Shown here in pieces: positions 17,869 through 27,104 of a stretch of 64,000 nt of DNA. This stretch comes from an uncultured Acidobacteriaceae bacterium (lineage in GTDB: Bacteria; Acidobacteriota; Terriglobia; Terriglobales; Acidobacteriaceae), in NCBI GenBank assembly GCA_937879855.1, contig CALFMO010000009.1, positions 186,001 through 250,000 of the forward strand, in the 5' to 3' direction. The notes under the pieces were generated by a model. That model had not been told where the DNA came from and searched no databases. It was given only the letters and a program-made list of their open reading frames with translations. The first letter of the stretch is position 1. The number at the start of each line of letters is the position of its first letter. Made by a program: the position numbers and the translations under genes.

Positions 17869-18480
17869 TACCATAAGCCGCCTCCCAATCACCGTGAACT
17901 TGCCACCCAGCACGATGTTGATCGCCTCCGTGTAAGCGATGTGCTCCTGCTCCAGAATCCGCGCCGCAAGCGTGTGTTCGTTGTCGCTGTCGAGCACGTT
18001 GACCGGCTTCTGCACGATGATCGCCCCGTGGTCAAGTTCTTCGTCCACGAAATGCACGGTGCACCCGGATACTTTCACCCCATACGCAAACGCCTGCTCC
18101 TGCGCTTCCAGTCCGGGAAATGCGGGCAACAGCGACGGATGAATGTTCAGAATTCTCTGCGGAAATTGCCGCACGAACCACGGCGAGAGCAGCCGCATGT
18201 ATCCCGCCAGGCAAACCAGATCGACCGCGTGCTCGTTCAGTGCGCCGACCACTTCACGGTCGTGCTCCTCCCGCGGCCTGCCCTTCGACGGAATCACAAG
18301 CGCCTTCAGTCGGCGCTGTCGGGCGGTCGCAATGCCCGGCGCGTCGGCCTGGTTGGAAATGACCACAGCGATTCGCGCATCCGGAATGCGGCCAGCGTCA
18401 ATGCTGTCCGCGATGGCGACGAAGTTCGACCCGCGCCCCGACAGAAGTATGCCCAGAGAATGCATGCGAGAAAACATCAT
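17836..18480 (-). CDS. purN: Phosphoribosylglycinamide formyltransferase
   Basis: Transfers a formyl group from 10-formyl-THF to GAR in de novo purine synthesis. The N-terminal motif LGILLSGRGSNFVAIADS and the catalytic region CLAGYMRLLSPWFV, ILNIHPSLLPAFPG (Asn and His of the NxH pair) and HFVDEELDHGAII (catalytic Asp) are all present. The last residues SQKAEVRMQK are encoded by the dispersed repeat at 17787-17868, so the natural C-terminus has been replaced or extended. purM lies about 300 bases upstream on the same strand, consistent with a purine cluster. Confidence 0.95.
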   Translation of the reverse strand: MMFSRMHSLGILLSGRGSNFVAIADSIDAGRIPDARIAVVISNQADAPGIATARQRRLKALVIPSKGRPREEHDREVVGALNEHAVDLVCLAGYMRLLSPWFVRQFPQRILNIHPSLLPAFPGLEAQEQAFAYGVKVSGCTVHFVDEELDHGAIIVQKPVNVLDSDNEHTLAARILEQEHIAYTEAINIVLGGKFTVIGRRLMVSQKAEVRMQK

Positions 18481-18511
18481 AATTCAACCCGGAGTAATGA
18501 ATCAGGTTGAC

Positions 18512-18633
18512 AAAAGCCTTTAACCGCAGAGATCGCGGAGGAAGGCCGCAGAGAGCGCAGAGAAGGGCCACTGTCCTGTTGTTCTCGGCGTTCTCTGCGG
18601 CTTTCTTCGCGATCTCTGCGGTTAAAGGCTTTT
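18512..18633. repeat. Long inverted repeat (26-bp perfect outer arms)
   Basis: Arm 18512-18537 (AAAAGCCTTTAACCGCAGAG...) is the exact reverse complement of 18608-18633. The pairing continues imperfectly inward (GGCCGCAGAGAGCGCAGAGA against TTCTCTGCGGCTTTCTTCGC). It fills the 307-base gap between purN and purM. Related copies are found near 27105-27190 and 44666-44722. I see no gene in the gap. Confidence 0.85.
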
Positions 18634-18787
18634 TCTGTCTCTTTACCCAGAGTCAGACGGTTCTTGTTTCTACCGTCATAGACGGCTGACCCAAGCTCAC
18701 GTGGATAGGCTTTTCTGGGAACGGCGCACTTCGCGATGGAGCAGAAGATATCCGCGAATTGAAGACTTGTCGGACTGCAGCTAGCCC

Positions 18788-19840
18788 TCAGCTGTACGTG
18801 ACCTTGCGCTCGCCCTTGACGATGCGGCCGATGGTGTAAGCTTTTTCGCCGACCCGCTCCAGCACCGATTGAGCTTTTTTGAATTTTGCCGACGGCACCA
18901 CGAGAAGCATTCCCAGCCCCATGTTGAAGGTGCGCAGCATCTCGTCCTGCGAGACATTTCCCAGTTGCTGCAGATGCTCGAAGATCGGAAGCACCGGCCA
19001 CGTCCCCATCTCGATGACCGCCGCCGTCCCACGCGGCAACACACGCGGCAGGTTTTCCGTAATCCCGCCGCCCGTAATGTGCGCCAGCGCCGCCACGCAT
19101 TGGCCGTCGATTAACTTTCGCAGCGCCGGCCAGTAAGTCCTGTGTGTCCGCATCAATTCGTTGCCGACCTTATTCTTGACCTCGTTGACGTAGGTATCCG
19201 CCGAATAGTGCGCAACTTCAAATAGTAGCTTGCGCGCCAGCGAATACCCGTTGGTGTGCAGCCCATTCGAGGGCAGACCCAGGATGATGTCGCCGATCTG
19301 AACATCCTTGCCGGTAATAATTTTTTCGCGCTCTACCACGCCCACGATGAAGCCCGCCAGATCGTACTCGCCGTCCGGATAAAAGCCCGGCATCTCGGCC
19401 GTCTCTCCGCCAATCAGCGCGCAGCCGTTGTGCTTGCAGGCATCCGCAATGCCTTCGACCACTTTCTCCGCGATCGAGGGATCCAGCGTGCCCGTCGCCA
19501 AATAGTCCATGAAGAACAGCGGCGCCGCTCCCTGCACGGCAATATCGTTGACGCAGTGGTTGACCAGGTCCGCGCCCACCGTCGAGTGCAGGTCCATCTC
19601 AAATGCAATCTTCAGTTTGGTGCCAACCCCATCAACACTCGACACCAGCACCGGGTCGGTGTACTTCGCTTTGTCTACGGCGAACAGTCCGCCAAAGCCG
19701 CCAATCTCGCTCAGCACACCCCGGGTAAAAGTTTTGTGCGCGAGGTACTTGATGCGCTGCTTGGTGCGATTGGCGCGGCTGATGTCCACCCCGGCGTCGG
19801 CGTAGGTGATCGGCGTCGGGCTGGTGGGAGTCTTGGCCAC
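18788..19840 (-). CDS. purM: Phosphoribosylformylglycinamidine cyclo-ligase
   Basis: AIR synthetase, the fifth step of de novo purine synthesis, ATP-dependent ring closure of FGAM. The N-terminus YADAGVDISRANRTKQRIK and the next segments GGLFAVDKAKYTDPVLVSSV and DGVGTKLKIAFEMD are characteristic. GGETAEMPGFYPDGEYDLAG and GLPSNGLHTNGYSLARKLLF are also diagnostic, as is the ATP-site region HITGGGITENLPRVLP. Length 350 residues is normal. It is on the same strand as purN, about 300 bases upstream, separated by an inverted repeat. Confidence 0.97.
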   Translation of the reverse strand: MAKTPTSPTPITYADAGVDISRANRTKQRIKYLAHKTFTRGVLSEIGGFGGLFAVDKAKYTDPVLVSSVDGVGTKLKIAFEMDLHSTVGADLVNHCVNDIAVQGAAPLFFMDYLATGTLDPSIAEKVVEGIADACKHNGCALIGGETAEMPGFYPDGEYDLAGFIVGVVEREKIITGKDVQIGDIILGLPSNGLHTNGYSLARKLLFEVAHYSADTYVNEVKNKVGNELMRTHRTYWPALRKLIDGQCVAALAHITGGGITENLPRVLPRGTAAVIEMGTWPVLPIFEHLQQLGNVSQDEMLRTFNMGLGMLLVVPSAKFKKAQSVLERVGEKAYTIGRIVKGERKVTYS

Positions 19841-20060
19841 AGATTTCTCCGTGTGCTTTCTCAGTCCTTGATGGGATTATGCCGGGTGCCGCAACGACAA
19901 CCGAAAGCCGCTCATTGTAACACGTTCAACGCGGTGCTTTGGAACACCCGCAGGCACCTGGGAGGAACACGAACCTACACGGAATCGCGGCAGGTACACT
20001 CGTCCAACATCCGCGAACGCGCACGCTCGCTCGTCAACCGGAGCCCGGATCGGCCCCGGA

Positions 20061-20237
20061 CTAATGAGAAATGAAGTCCGAGAAAAAGTAGGCAAGAACT
20101 CCGAACAGCGCTAGTCCGCAGATGCCATAAGCCGTCAGAACCCACGCTCCACGGCCTTCATGTTGGCGAACCGCGGAAGTCGACGTAGACGTAGAGGACT
20201 GGTCGGTAGCAGAAACGACAGGGGCCCGATCTTCCAT
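20061..20237 (-). CDS. Small single-helix membrane protein, unknown function
   Basis: A 58-residue reading frame beginning MEDRAPVVSATDQSS, with a Ser/Thr-rich head and one C-terminal hydrophobic helix (WVLTAYGICGLALFGVLAYF) ending FSDFISH. A strong GGAGGG site lies seven bases before the ATG at 20237. The arrangement (polar head, single helix, short tail) and the ribosome binding site support a real gene. I do not recognise the family. It lies between purM and an aminotransferase. Confidence 0.65.
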   Translation of the reverse strand: MEDRAPVVSATDQSSTSTSTSAVRQHEGRGAWVLTAYGICGLALFGVLAYFFSDFISH

Positions 20238-20488
20238 GCAAAAACCCTCCGACGGAAAGATCGTGGCGCAAGAACGTTATGCGTCACGCCTGCCTCGCAT
20301 CGTGGCGAAGCAAGACTATCTGAGCCGAATTTTACGCCGAATTCGCGCTAGTGGATGGCAAAATTGTGATTGGAATCACGAGTATTATTAGTCAAAATAT
20401 TTTTCACTATAAGACAACCCCCGCTCTCGCAATTCCCGATAGGAACGAATGGCAAGTCAGAGCCCATTGGGCTGTCGGTTTTCGATTT
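20238..20488. other. AT-rich intergenic stretch with a GTGATT-N2-AATCAC palindrome
   Basis: About 250 bases without a gene. It is much more AT-rich than its surroundings around 20350-20410 (TATTATTAGTCAAAATATTT). It contains the palindrome GTGATTGGAATCAC at 20366-20379, similar to the perfect palindrome upstream of etfB at 34811. It probably holds the promoter for the small gene at 20237. Confidence 0.5.
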
Positions 20489-21823
20489 TTAGCGTTGGGC
20501 TCGGCGCAGCTTCGCTAGCCGGCGAGCCGCTTCATCCAGCGTCTCCGGCTTTTTGCAGAACGCAAATCGTACCTGCCGGGCTCCGTCGCGTGCATCGCGA
20601 TAGAAACTCGATCCCGGCACGCAGGCCACGCCAATTTCCTGCACCAGATATTTGGCGAACGAGACATCGTCGTCGAATCCGAACGCAGAAATATCGGTCA
20701 TCACGTAGTAGGCTCCTCGCGGACGAAAACACTTGAACCCCGCTGCCGTCAGCGCTGGCATGAGATGATCGCGCCGTACGCGATATCCCTCTGCCAGCTT
20801 TGAGTAATACTCCGGCGGCAGGGTCAGCGCAACTGCACCTGCCTCCTGCAGCGGCGCGGGTGCGCCTACGGTCAGAAAATCATGCACCTTGCGGATTGCA
20901 TTCGTGATTCTCTCCGGCGCAACCGCCCAGCCCACGCGCCACCCAGTCACGCTGTACGTTTTCGACATGCCGTTGATGGTCACCGTACGCTCGCGCATTC
21001 CTTCGAGCGACACCATGGAGACGTGCTCGGTTCCTTCGTAAAGAATGTGCTCATAAATCTCATCCGTAATGGCCAGCACATCGAACTCAACGCACAGGTC
21101 GCGAATCATCTCTAATTCGCCGCGCGTGAAAACTTTGCCTGTCGGGTTGTTTGGAGTGTTCAGGATGATTGCCTTGGTATGCTTGTCGAACGCACGGCGC
21201 AATTCCTTGGGATCAAATGTCCACTCGCCGTTGTCCGTGGCCGGAGGACGCAGCGTTACAAACTTCGGCTTCGCTCCGCTCAGCACAGCGTCTGGCCCGT
21301 AGTTCTCGTAGAAGGGTTCGAAGATCACAACTTCATCGCCCGTGTTGCAAACTGCGAGCAGGGTCGAGATCATCGCCTCCGTCGACCCGCAACACACTGT
21401 GATCTCCTTCTCCGGATCGACCGTGATGGCTTGCCATACGCCCATTTGCCGGGCGATGGCATTCCGCAGGTTCTTCGCTCCCCAAGTGATCGCGTATTGG
21501 TTCACGTCCGCCGCTACGGCTTGCTGCGCGGCCTGTTTGATCTCCGCCGGCGCCGGGAAATCGGGAAATCCCTGCGCCAGATTCACCGCCTGGTGCATCA
21601 TGGCTTGCCGAGTCATTTCCCGAATCACCGATTCGGTGAAGTGACCAACCTTGTCGCTGAGGAACTGTTTGCCGCGTGTGGCAACCTGAAGTCTGGATGG
21701 CCCATTTCTCACGCTCTTTGCGAGAAGCGGGGATTTCGAACGGTCGACTCCGGACGATTTCAGGGAAGATGGGGAGGCAGTACTACTAACTTTCTTGCCT
21801 TTGGTCAAGGTAGGCCGAGACAT
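20489..21823 (-). CDS. Class I/II pyridoxal-phosphate aminotransferase
   Basis: PLP-dependent aminotransferase of fold type I. It resembles the methionine/kynurenine aminotransferase branch by the HQAVNLAQGFPDFPAP segment and the YAITWGAKNLRNAIA stretch. The PLP lysine lies in INGMSKTYSVTGWRVGWA, with NNPTGKVFTRGELEMI for the cofactor pocket and the C-terminal arginine region GARQVRFAFCK. The first about 60 residues are Lys/Ser-rich and not part of the fold, so the start may be later. The amino donor is unknown. Confidence 0.9.
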   Translation of the reverse strand: MSRPTLTKGKKVSSTASPSSLKSSGVDRSKSPLLAKSVRNGPSRLQVATRGKQFLSDKVGHFTESVIREMTRQAMMHQAVNLAQGFPDFPAPAEIKQAAQQAVAADVNQYAITWGAKNLRNAIARQMGVWQAITVDPEKEITVCCGSTEAMISTLLAVCNTGDEVVIFEPFYENYGPDAVLSGAKPKFVTLRPPATDNGEWTFDPKELRRAFDKHTKAIILNTPNNPTGKVFTRGELEMIRDLCVEFDVLAITDEIYEHILYEGTEHVSMVSLEGMRERTVTINGMSKTYSVTGWRVGWAVAPERITNAIRKVHDFLTVGAPAPLQEAGAVALTLPPEYYSKLAEGYRVRRDHLMPALTAAGFKCFRPRGAYYVMTDISAFGFDDDVSFAKYLVQEIGVACVPGSSFYRDARDGARQVRFAFCKKPETLDEAARRLAKLRRAQR

Positions 21824-21934
21824 AACTGGCAGACTAGCACAGACGAAGCAGCCGGCACTGAGGCTCTAAGGCTTCTTCAACCGACTCCTGCAACAACGTC
21901 CCAACCAATCTCATTTCACCAGGCAAGCTTCAAA

Positions 21935-22594
21935 TCAGTTCACCATCAGCGTCGCCGTGCCGACTATAGTCGTGCCGGGATACGTGACATTGATCGTATA
22001 GGTACCCTTGGCCGCCGAACTCGAGGGCAGGAACCCCTCGCCGGAACCGGAGACGAATACGATGGAGAAATTCGCGTTCTGATTGGTTCCAGTCGAGTCC
22101 ACGATGTTCCAGGTGGCTCCCTGGGTGATATCGCCTCCCGGCGACGCTGTGGCTTTGAAATACACCGCCGATCCACCCGCGGTTACCGACTGGCTGGACG
22201 GGGTTACTGTAATGGACGAGATGTTCGAGATCACAACCGAAACGGACGCGGTCCCCGTACAGGCCGAACATCCACCAGACGAAGCTGTGATGGTCGCTGT
22301 TCCTGACTGCAGGCCGGTGACGATGCCCGAGGTTTGCCCAACGGATATCACCGTGGGAGCACTCGAAGACCAAACCACTCCAGATGTCAGCGTCTTCTGG
22401 CTGCCGTCGTTAAAGGTTCCAGTGGCAGTCATTTGAAATGTCTGATTCACGGTCAGGTTCAGTCCCGAGGGACCTACGGAAACTCCAGTTAACGTCGGAT
22501 TCACGAAAAATCCTCGGCAACTTATTCCTAGTGCCAGGGTCGCAAGCGCAGCACAGGCGCAGAGCATTCGGAGTTTCTGGTTCGTCGATAGCAT
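21935..22594 (-). CDS. Exported bacterial Ig-like (Big2-type) domain protein
   Basis: A secreted or lipid-anchored protein of about 219 residues. The N-terminus MLSTNQKLRMLCACAALA then LGISCRGFF looks like a signal sequence with a lipobox-like cysteine. Two Ig-like units follow: VSVGPSGLNLTVNQTFQMTA with WSSSAPTVISVGQTSGIVTG (a Big2 pattern), then ITVTPSSQSVTAGGSAVYFK. I placed the start at 22594; AAGGAG lies 12 bases upstream, rather far. Such proteins are common and diverse in acidobacteria; the role is probably adhesive or structural. Confidence 0.75.
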   Translation of the reverse strand: MLSTNQKLRMLCACAALATLALGISCRGFFVNPTLTGVSVGPSGLNLTVNQTFQMTATGTFNDGSQKTLTSGVVWSSSAPTVISVGQTSGIVTGLQSGTATITASSGGCSACTGTASVSVVISNISSITVTPSSQSVTAGGSAVYFKATASPGGDITQGATWNIVDSTGTNQNANFSIVFVSGSGEGFLPSSSAAKGTYTINVTYPGTTIVGTATLMVN

Positions 22595-22884
22595 TCTCGT
22601 GGGAGACTCCTTGGGCGCGCTTGGTCTCTTCTTATCCTGCTTTTCAAAAAGGTGAAACTGCAAAAATTGTAGCAGAGAAAATTTCGCCCGCGCACACTCC
22701 AGTACCTGAACAGCAGGACACGGAACATTCTTCGCCACGCTTTCGCAGGCCCCCTTTCCGCTTAGAACGGTAGACGGATGGGGGCTTGCAAAGAAAAGCG
22801 ATAGGTGACGATATCAAGAGACTGGCCAGCGCCGGATGAGCCGCTGGCCATTGCAACGATTGCGTGTTTCGTTGGGAGCAAATG

Positions 22885-24042
22885 CTATTTGTGATGCTCC
22901 TGGTTTGGAGGACCCTGCCGGTTGGGCGGGGGGTTCGGTGGACGAGACATCTGCCTGGGCGCGCTCTCCCGCGGCGGTGCCGAGTGAGGCATACTTCGCT
23001 CATTCTGTGGGCGAGCCTCGCTGGGATGACCCTGAGGCCGCATCTCATTTGAACGATTTGGAGGGCGCATTTCCGATGAGCGGCCCTGAGGTTGACCGTA
23101 GTTAGGACGAGCCTCGCTCTGACGAGTCTGGTTTGGGCGGCTTTCATTTCCACGAGCCGCGTTCGCGTTCGATCCTCCGTTTTTCGACGGCGGCGTGAAT
23201 GGCCGGAAGCCTTCGTTCGACGTGCCTCGGTTTCCTGGCGCGGAGGTGCCCCGGTTCACAACCGTCGAGTTTACCCGAGCCTGGCGTGGCGACATTGCGG
23301 GAGCGTGATATTCCCCACCCGCAGCCCTGGCTGGAATCGCCGAACGCGTACTGAAATCGGCTGGCCGGGCCGTGGCTGCGATCACGGGCCGTCCATGATT
23401 CTCTCTCGCGAAGTTCTGCCGATTCTGGGCAGCCATATGCTCGTGCTGGGCCTGCAGCGCCAGCGGAGCGACGTGCCGCTCACGCGCGGCCATCTCCTCC
23501 TGACGCGTGGGACGAGCCTCGATGCCGCCGGTGCCACCGTTATAGCTCACGTTCCGTGTGTTGTTCACGATCACGGTTCTGTTGTAGACATTCGTCACAT
23601 TCGTGACGCTCACGTTAGTGACAGAACGGTTGTAATAAAAGTTTCGTCCACGCCACTCCCCGCCTACAAATCCCACGCCGGTGTAACCGAATCCATAATT
23701 AATTCCGCCGTAGAAGCCGACGTGCGGCCCCCAGTATCCCGCATGCCAGACATAGAATCCGCCGCCCCATCCCCAATATCCGGGCGTCCACAGCATGCCG
23801 ACGGGCGCGACCACCCAGGTACCCGGCACCCAGTAGTAGCCGTCGTCATCGTTCCACGCCCAGTAGCCAGGGGTCCAGACATAACCCGGACCCGGGCAGA
23901 TTGGCTGGGCATAAACCGGCAACACCGGCGGCCCGATGCGCACCGAGATACCGACCGCGATCTGCGAAAACGATGCGGCAGAAAAAGAGAGAACGATGAT
24001 TGCCAACAACACCCAGCGAACTGCAGTTCGATTCATGTTCAT
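22885..24042 (-). CDS. Exported YXWGXW-repeat-type protein with Arg/Asn/Pro-rich tail
   Basis: A 385-residue secreted protein. The signal peptide is WVLLAIIVLSFSAASF. It is followed by a Trp/Tyr/Gly-rich block (YVWTPGYWAW, YYWVPGTW, MLWTPGYWGWGGGFYVW, HAGYWGPHVGF) of the YXWGXW repeat type near residues 54-125. Next is an Asn/Thr/Val-rich strand region (VTNVSVTNVTNVYNRTVIVN), then a long low-complexity tail full of Arg, Pro, Asn and Gln (PNQTRQSEARPNYG). The tail is likely disordered. Function is unknown; surface or outer-membrane location is inferred. Confidence 0.8.
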   Translation of the reverse strand: MNMNRTAVRWVLLAIIVLSFSAASFSQIAVGISVRIGPPVLPVYAQPICPGPGYVWTPGYWAWNDDDGYYWVPGTWVVAPVGMLWTPGYWGWGGGFYVWHAGYWGPHVGFYGGINYGFGYTGVGFVGGEWRGRNFYYNRSVTNVSVTNVTNVYNRTVIVNNTRNVSYNGGTGGIEARPTRQEEMAARERHVAPLALQAQHEHMAAQNRQNFARENHGRPVIAATARPADFSTRSAIPARAAGGEYHAPAMSPRQARVNSTVVNRGTSAPGNRGTSNEGFRPFTPPSKNGGSNANAARGNESRPNQTRQSEARPNYGQPQGRSSEMRPPNRSNEMRPQGHPSEARPQNERSMPHSAPPRESAPRQMSRPPNPPPNRQGPPNQEHHK

Positions 24043-24269
24043 TCTCCGTCTCCCCTGATTCGGTCACTGAATGAAAGCTAACGGGCTGATTGCATTGTCC
24101 CGCAAAATGGACGCTTGCGCTGATTACGTTCCTCCCTTGTAAACACTGGACTTTCGAGTATGTTGCTCCCCTTACAAACTTTTTGTAATGAGAGGTTTAG
24201 GAACCAAGCTGTTTGGTCGCATGAAAGGAATTGCGTGAGAGAGGTTACGGTAGTGCTGGCTAACCAGAG

Positions 24270-24704
24270 CTAATTAATTCTTTTGCCGCGTGTAATGCGC
24301 TCGTCAATCGGCTTGCGGCCGGCGAATCCTTCCTGAGTCCCGTGCCAGTGGGTGATGGATTTCTCTCCCAGCTTCCAGCACAACAGAATAATCTGACCTT
24401 CGACGACACAAGGAAAATCGAGCAGGCCGATATCGATGTCCCTGACCTGCACTCCAATGGAGTCGATTTCCGCCAAGGCGTCTTTGGCTCGTTGCTCCGC
24501 CTTAGCCCGTTCGGCTTTGCGCCGGGCCAGCGGCACAATATCGAGAAACGTCCCTCCGTTCAGAAAAACCCGGTGAGCCAATGCCTGCAGCTCGGCGTCA
24601 ACCTCTTCCATCGTTTTCTTGCTCGCGATCGCACTGCGCAGCAGCGACTCCAGCACGGGCAACAAAGACTGCGCTTCCTCGAGAGTGAACGTACGCTCGG
24701 CCAT
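24270..24704 (-). CDS. DUF2203-family protein
   Basis: A 144-residue protein with the DUF2203 pattern: FTLEEAQSLLPVLESLLRSA, a long helix with KKTMEEVDAELQALAHRVFL, then LAEIDSIGVQVRDIDIGLLD and the Gly/Trp-rich end LLCWKLGEKSITHWHGTQEG. The function of this family is not known. I place the start at ATG 24704 (MAERTF), because the longer frame to 24860 overlaps the upstream gene. An ATG at 24716 is also possible. Confidence 0.85.
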   Translation of the reverse strand: MAERTFTLEEAQSLLPVLESLLRSAIASKKTMEEVDAELQALAHRVFLNGGTFLDIVPLARRKAERAKAEQRAKDALAEIDSIGVQVRDIDIGLLDFPCVVEGQIILLCWKLGEKSITHWHGTQEGFAGRKPIDERITRGKRIN

Positions 24705-24766
24705 ATTTGTTTCCATTTTATCGCAGCCAGCGCTTGAGCCGTGGCTATTGGTTTTAGCCTCTGGCT

Positions 24767-25675
24767 TCAGCGGCTTCTGCCCTGCGACGGATCTGGTGAA
24801 GTGGCTGTATTCAGATCGATGTGGAGACCCTGTGCGCTGGAGGTTCCGGGGGGGTAGCAATTTCCGTCGCGGCTGTAGTTAGTGCAGCGCCCTGCCACAT
24901 CCTTGCGCCGCGGGGACTGGGCGAACTGCCAGACTTCAGCGAACCGGACTCCGCTCTCCATGGGGCTGGGCGGTCGTTGTGGAAAAGCACATCCCGGCGC
25001 GGGCGGGCAGGCGTCATTGATTCCCCAGTAAACGATGGAGCGTTTCCCTGCGCTCTGGCGAATGTCTTCAGCAGTGACCACGTTGTCGTCGTCCGTCGCG
25101 GGAATTCCGGAACAATAAATCCCGGCACGAAATCCCGACGCGGTAATGCCGTCAACCCAGGAGTAAATGTAAGCTTTCTGCTCCGGCAGCATACGTCCGC
25201 CCTGCTCCTGGTCGAGAAAAATAATGGTGTCGCCGGGAAAGCCCTCGCGGCGCGCGGATGTGGCGGCCGCGCGCGCGTCGGATTGTCCCAGGCGTGTGGC
25301 GTTCGCGACAGTTTTCAGCTGCGCATGAAGCCGCCCATTGAACAGCACGAGAAATCCGAATCCCGCGGACTCGACCGCAGCCCGATGTCCGGCCCAGCTG
25401 TTGGACCTTGCCCCGGGAGGAGTGTTCAGCCAGTATCCGGCATAGGAAAAAGTCTGTTTCAGAGTCTTGAGATTAGCGTCGCCGGGATAGTCGTTGCGGT
25501 CGAAGCCGAGGTAAGTCGAAGCCCCAAATTGACCATAAGCGGTCGCCAAGCCAAGTGCAACGACCACTGTCGATAATATTCCTTTGGAGATCAAGATCAA
25601 TCGTAGAGACGTTGCTTGCAACGTCTTCCGCCCCGAAGAAGTCTGGCTTTCAGAATAGTGGACCGAGCTACACAA
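24767..25675 (-). CDS. Exported DUF1906-type (glycoside-hydrolase-like) protein
   Basis: A secreted TIM-barrel-like protein of the DUF1906/Rv2525c group. A probable signal peptide, ILSTVVVALGLATAYG, is near residues 34-49. The body starts YLGFDRNDYPGDANL, then YAGYWLNTPP, GFGFLVLFNGRLHAQL, TIIFLDQEQGGRMLP (with the acidic pair typical of this group) and GFRAGIYCSG. The enzyme activity is unproven; family members resemble glycosidases acting on wall polymers. The N-terminal about 30 residues before the signal are doubtful. Confidence 0.75.
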   Translation of the reverse strand: MCSSVHYSESQTSSGRKTLQATSLRLILISKGILSTVVVALGLATAYGQFGASTYLGFDRNDYPGDANLKTLKQTFSYAGYWLNTPPGARSNSWAGHRAAVESAGFGFLVLFNGRLHAQLKTVANATRLGQSDARAAATSARREGFPGDTIIFLDQEQGGRMLPEQKAYIYSWVDGITASGFRAGIYCSGIPATDDDNVVTAEDIRQSAGKRSIVYWGINDACPPAPGCAFPQRPPSPMESGVRFAEVWQFAQSPRRKDVAGRCTNYSRDGNCYPPGTSSAQGLHIDLNTATSPDPSQGRSR

Positions 25676-25789
25676 ACGACGTCGAGAGGGGTAGGGATGC
25701 TTCGACTGCGAACGGACGTCGCCTTCGCGCCGCCCGCTCTCCGGTCAGCATGATAGAACTAAAATCTCTCACGATCGTGACCCGAAAGC

Positions 25790-25830
25790 ATTGTCATGCT
25801 GAGCGAAGAGGAAAGGAGAGCGAAGCGAAC
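25790..25830. repeat. TGTCATGCTGAGCGAAGAGG repeat
   Basis: A short intergenic repeat similar to TTGTCATCCTGAGGAAGTGG at 15870. It lies between the DUF1906 gene and moaA, within a 232-base gap in which I see no gene. Confidence 0.6.
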
Positions 25831-25907
25831 CTTCCCGCGCAGCATCCCTACCCGCACCACGAAGTTCGACCCGCAACCCGACTTCGGTCTGAGCAGTGCA
25901 TGATCCC

Positions 25908-26909
25908 CTAGCCCCCGATATGCACCATGGTTCTTGAAGCGGGTACGAAGTCCGGCTCGCCAATATGGTGACGTTCTTCCTTTTTTGCCACCACGCCGCG
26001 GATGAATTCCGCCAGTTCATCATCCGAAGCGCCCCGCCGCATCTGGGCGTGCAAGTCGTGATCCCAGACCGAAAACAGGCAAGTGCGAATCTTCCCGTCG
26101 CTGGTGATGCGGATGCGGCTGCAATGTCCGCAGAAGGGATGTGACACGGGCGCGATGATGCCGATTTCCCCGACTCCATCTTCAAAGCGGTAGCGCCGCG
26201 CCGTTTCCGAGCGCGCGTGCGGGATTTCTACCAGCGGCCGGTACTCCGCCATGCGCGCCAGAATCTCGTCGAGCGAGACCACGGTCGAGGGCGCCCAGGT
26301 GCGTCCCTCCTCGAGTGGCATGAACTCGATGAAGCGCACGGTCACGCCCTCTTCGCGCGCGAACATGCCGAACGGAATGATCTGGTCTTCGTTGAATCCG
26401 CGCATCAGTACGCAGTTCACCTTCAGCGGCCAAAGCCCCGCACGCCGCGCGGCGCGAATGCCCGCGAGCACGTGATCATACCCATTGGGCACTCGCGTGA
26501 TGCGCGCAAAGCGCTCGGGATCGACTGCGTCCATAGAAACTGTGACCCGCGTCAGCCCCGCAACTTTCAGCGGCTGCGCCAGCTCGGCAAGCATGTGCCC
26601 GTTGGTGGTGAGCGCAATATCGAGAGATTCTTTGTTGCCATTGCCGTTGCGCGGCGAAAGTGCGGCCAGCTCGCGCACGAACTCCACGACACCCTTGCGC
26701 AAGAGCGGCTCGCCCCCTGTGAGCCGAATCTTGGAAATCCCCATACCTACCAGCACGCGCGCCATCCGCAGATAGTCCTCGAAAGGCAGATCGCCGTAGA
26801 GCGCCCCTTCGTTCCCGGTGCGACAGTACACACACTTGTAGTTGCAGCGGTCGGTAATAGAAATCCGCAGGTCGGTGATGGCGCGTCCGAATTTGTCGTG
26901 CAGAAACAA
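25908..26909 (-). CDS. moaA: GTP 3',8-cyclase (molybdenum cofactor synthesis)
   Basis: Radical SAM enzyme that starts molybdopterin synthesis from GTP. The SAM-cluster motif is TDRCNYKCVYCRTGN (CxxxCxxC). The second cluster is HPFCGHCSRIRITSDGKI followed by RTCLF. The C-terminal double glycine MVHIGG is present. I use TTG 26909 as a plausible start, giving 333 residues as expected (LFLHDKFGRAITDLRISITD). The frame stays open to 27044, but that extension is encoded by a dispersed repeat (TTGGTCGTTGGGC type). No other moa gene is nearby. Confidence 0.92.
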   Translation of the reverse strand: MFLHDKFGRAITDLRISITDRCNYKCVYCRTGNEGALYGDLPFEDYLRMARVLVGMGISKIRLTGGEPLLRKGVVEFVRELAALSPRNGNGNKESLDIALTTNGHMLAELAQPLKVAGLTRVTVSMDAVDPERFARITRVPNGYDHVLAGIRAARRAGLWPLKVNCVLMRGFNEDQIIPFGMFAREEGVTVRFIEFMPLEEGRTWAPSTVVSLDEILARMAEYRPLVEIPHARSETARRYRFEDGVGEIGIIAPVSHPFCGHCSRIRITSDGKIRTCLFSVWDHDLHAQMRRGASDDELAEFIRGVVAKKEERHHIGEPDFVPASRTMVHIGG

Positions 26910-26913
26910 AGTC

Positions 26914-26986
26914 GTTGGCCGTTCGTCATTGGTCGTTGGCAGTGCTCGTGGGCAATTTGCCCAACGACCAATGACCATCGACTGCT
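26914..26986. repeat. TTGGTCGTTGGGC-type repeat at the 5' end of moaA
   Basis: The stretch contains GGCCGTTCGTCATTGGTCGT and then CCCAACGACCAATGACC, which can pair with each other. It reads in frame with moaA and would add residues such as PTTNDERPTT if translated. Confidence 0.7.
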
Positions 26987-27104
26987 TCGCGGAAAGAAAA
27001 CAACAGGCGGGACCGTCCCGGCGGCTGTTTCCTTTCCAATGCATTCCTTCCGGAACGCGGGAGGCGCCGGCGTTTCCACCAGCACCCTCGGGAAGCTTTT
27101 CTCT

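Noticed and set aside
23092..24081. 329-residue frame antisense to the WG-repeat protein
   Set aside because: Arg/Ser-rich shadow of a low-complexity gene with no motif of its own.
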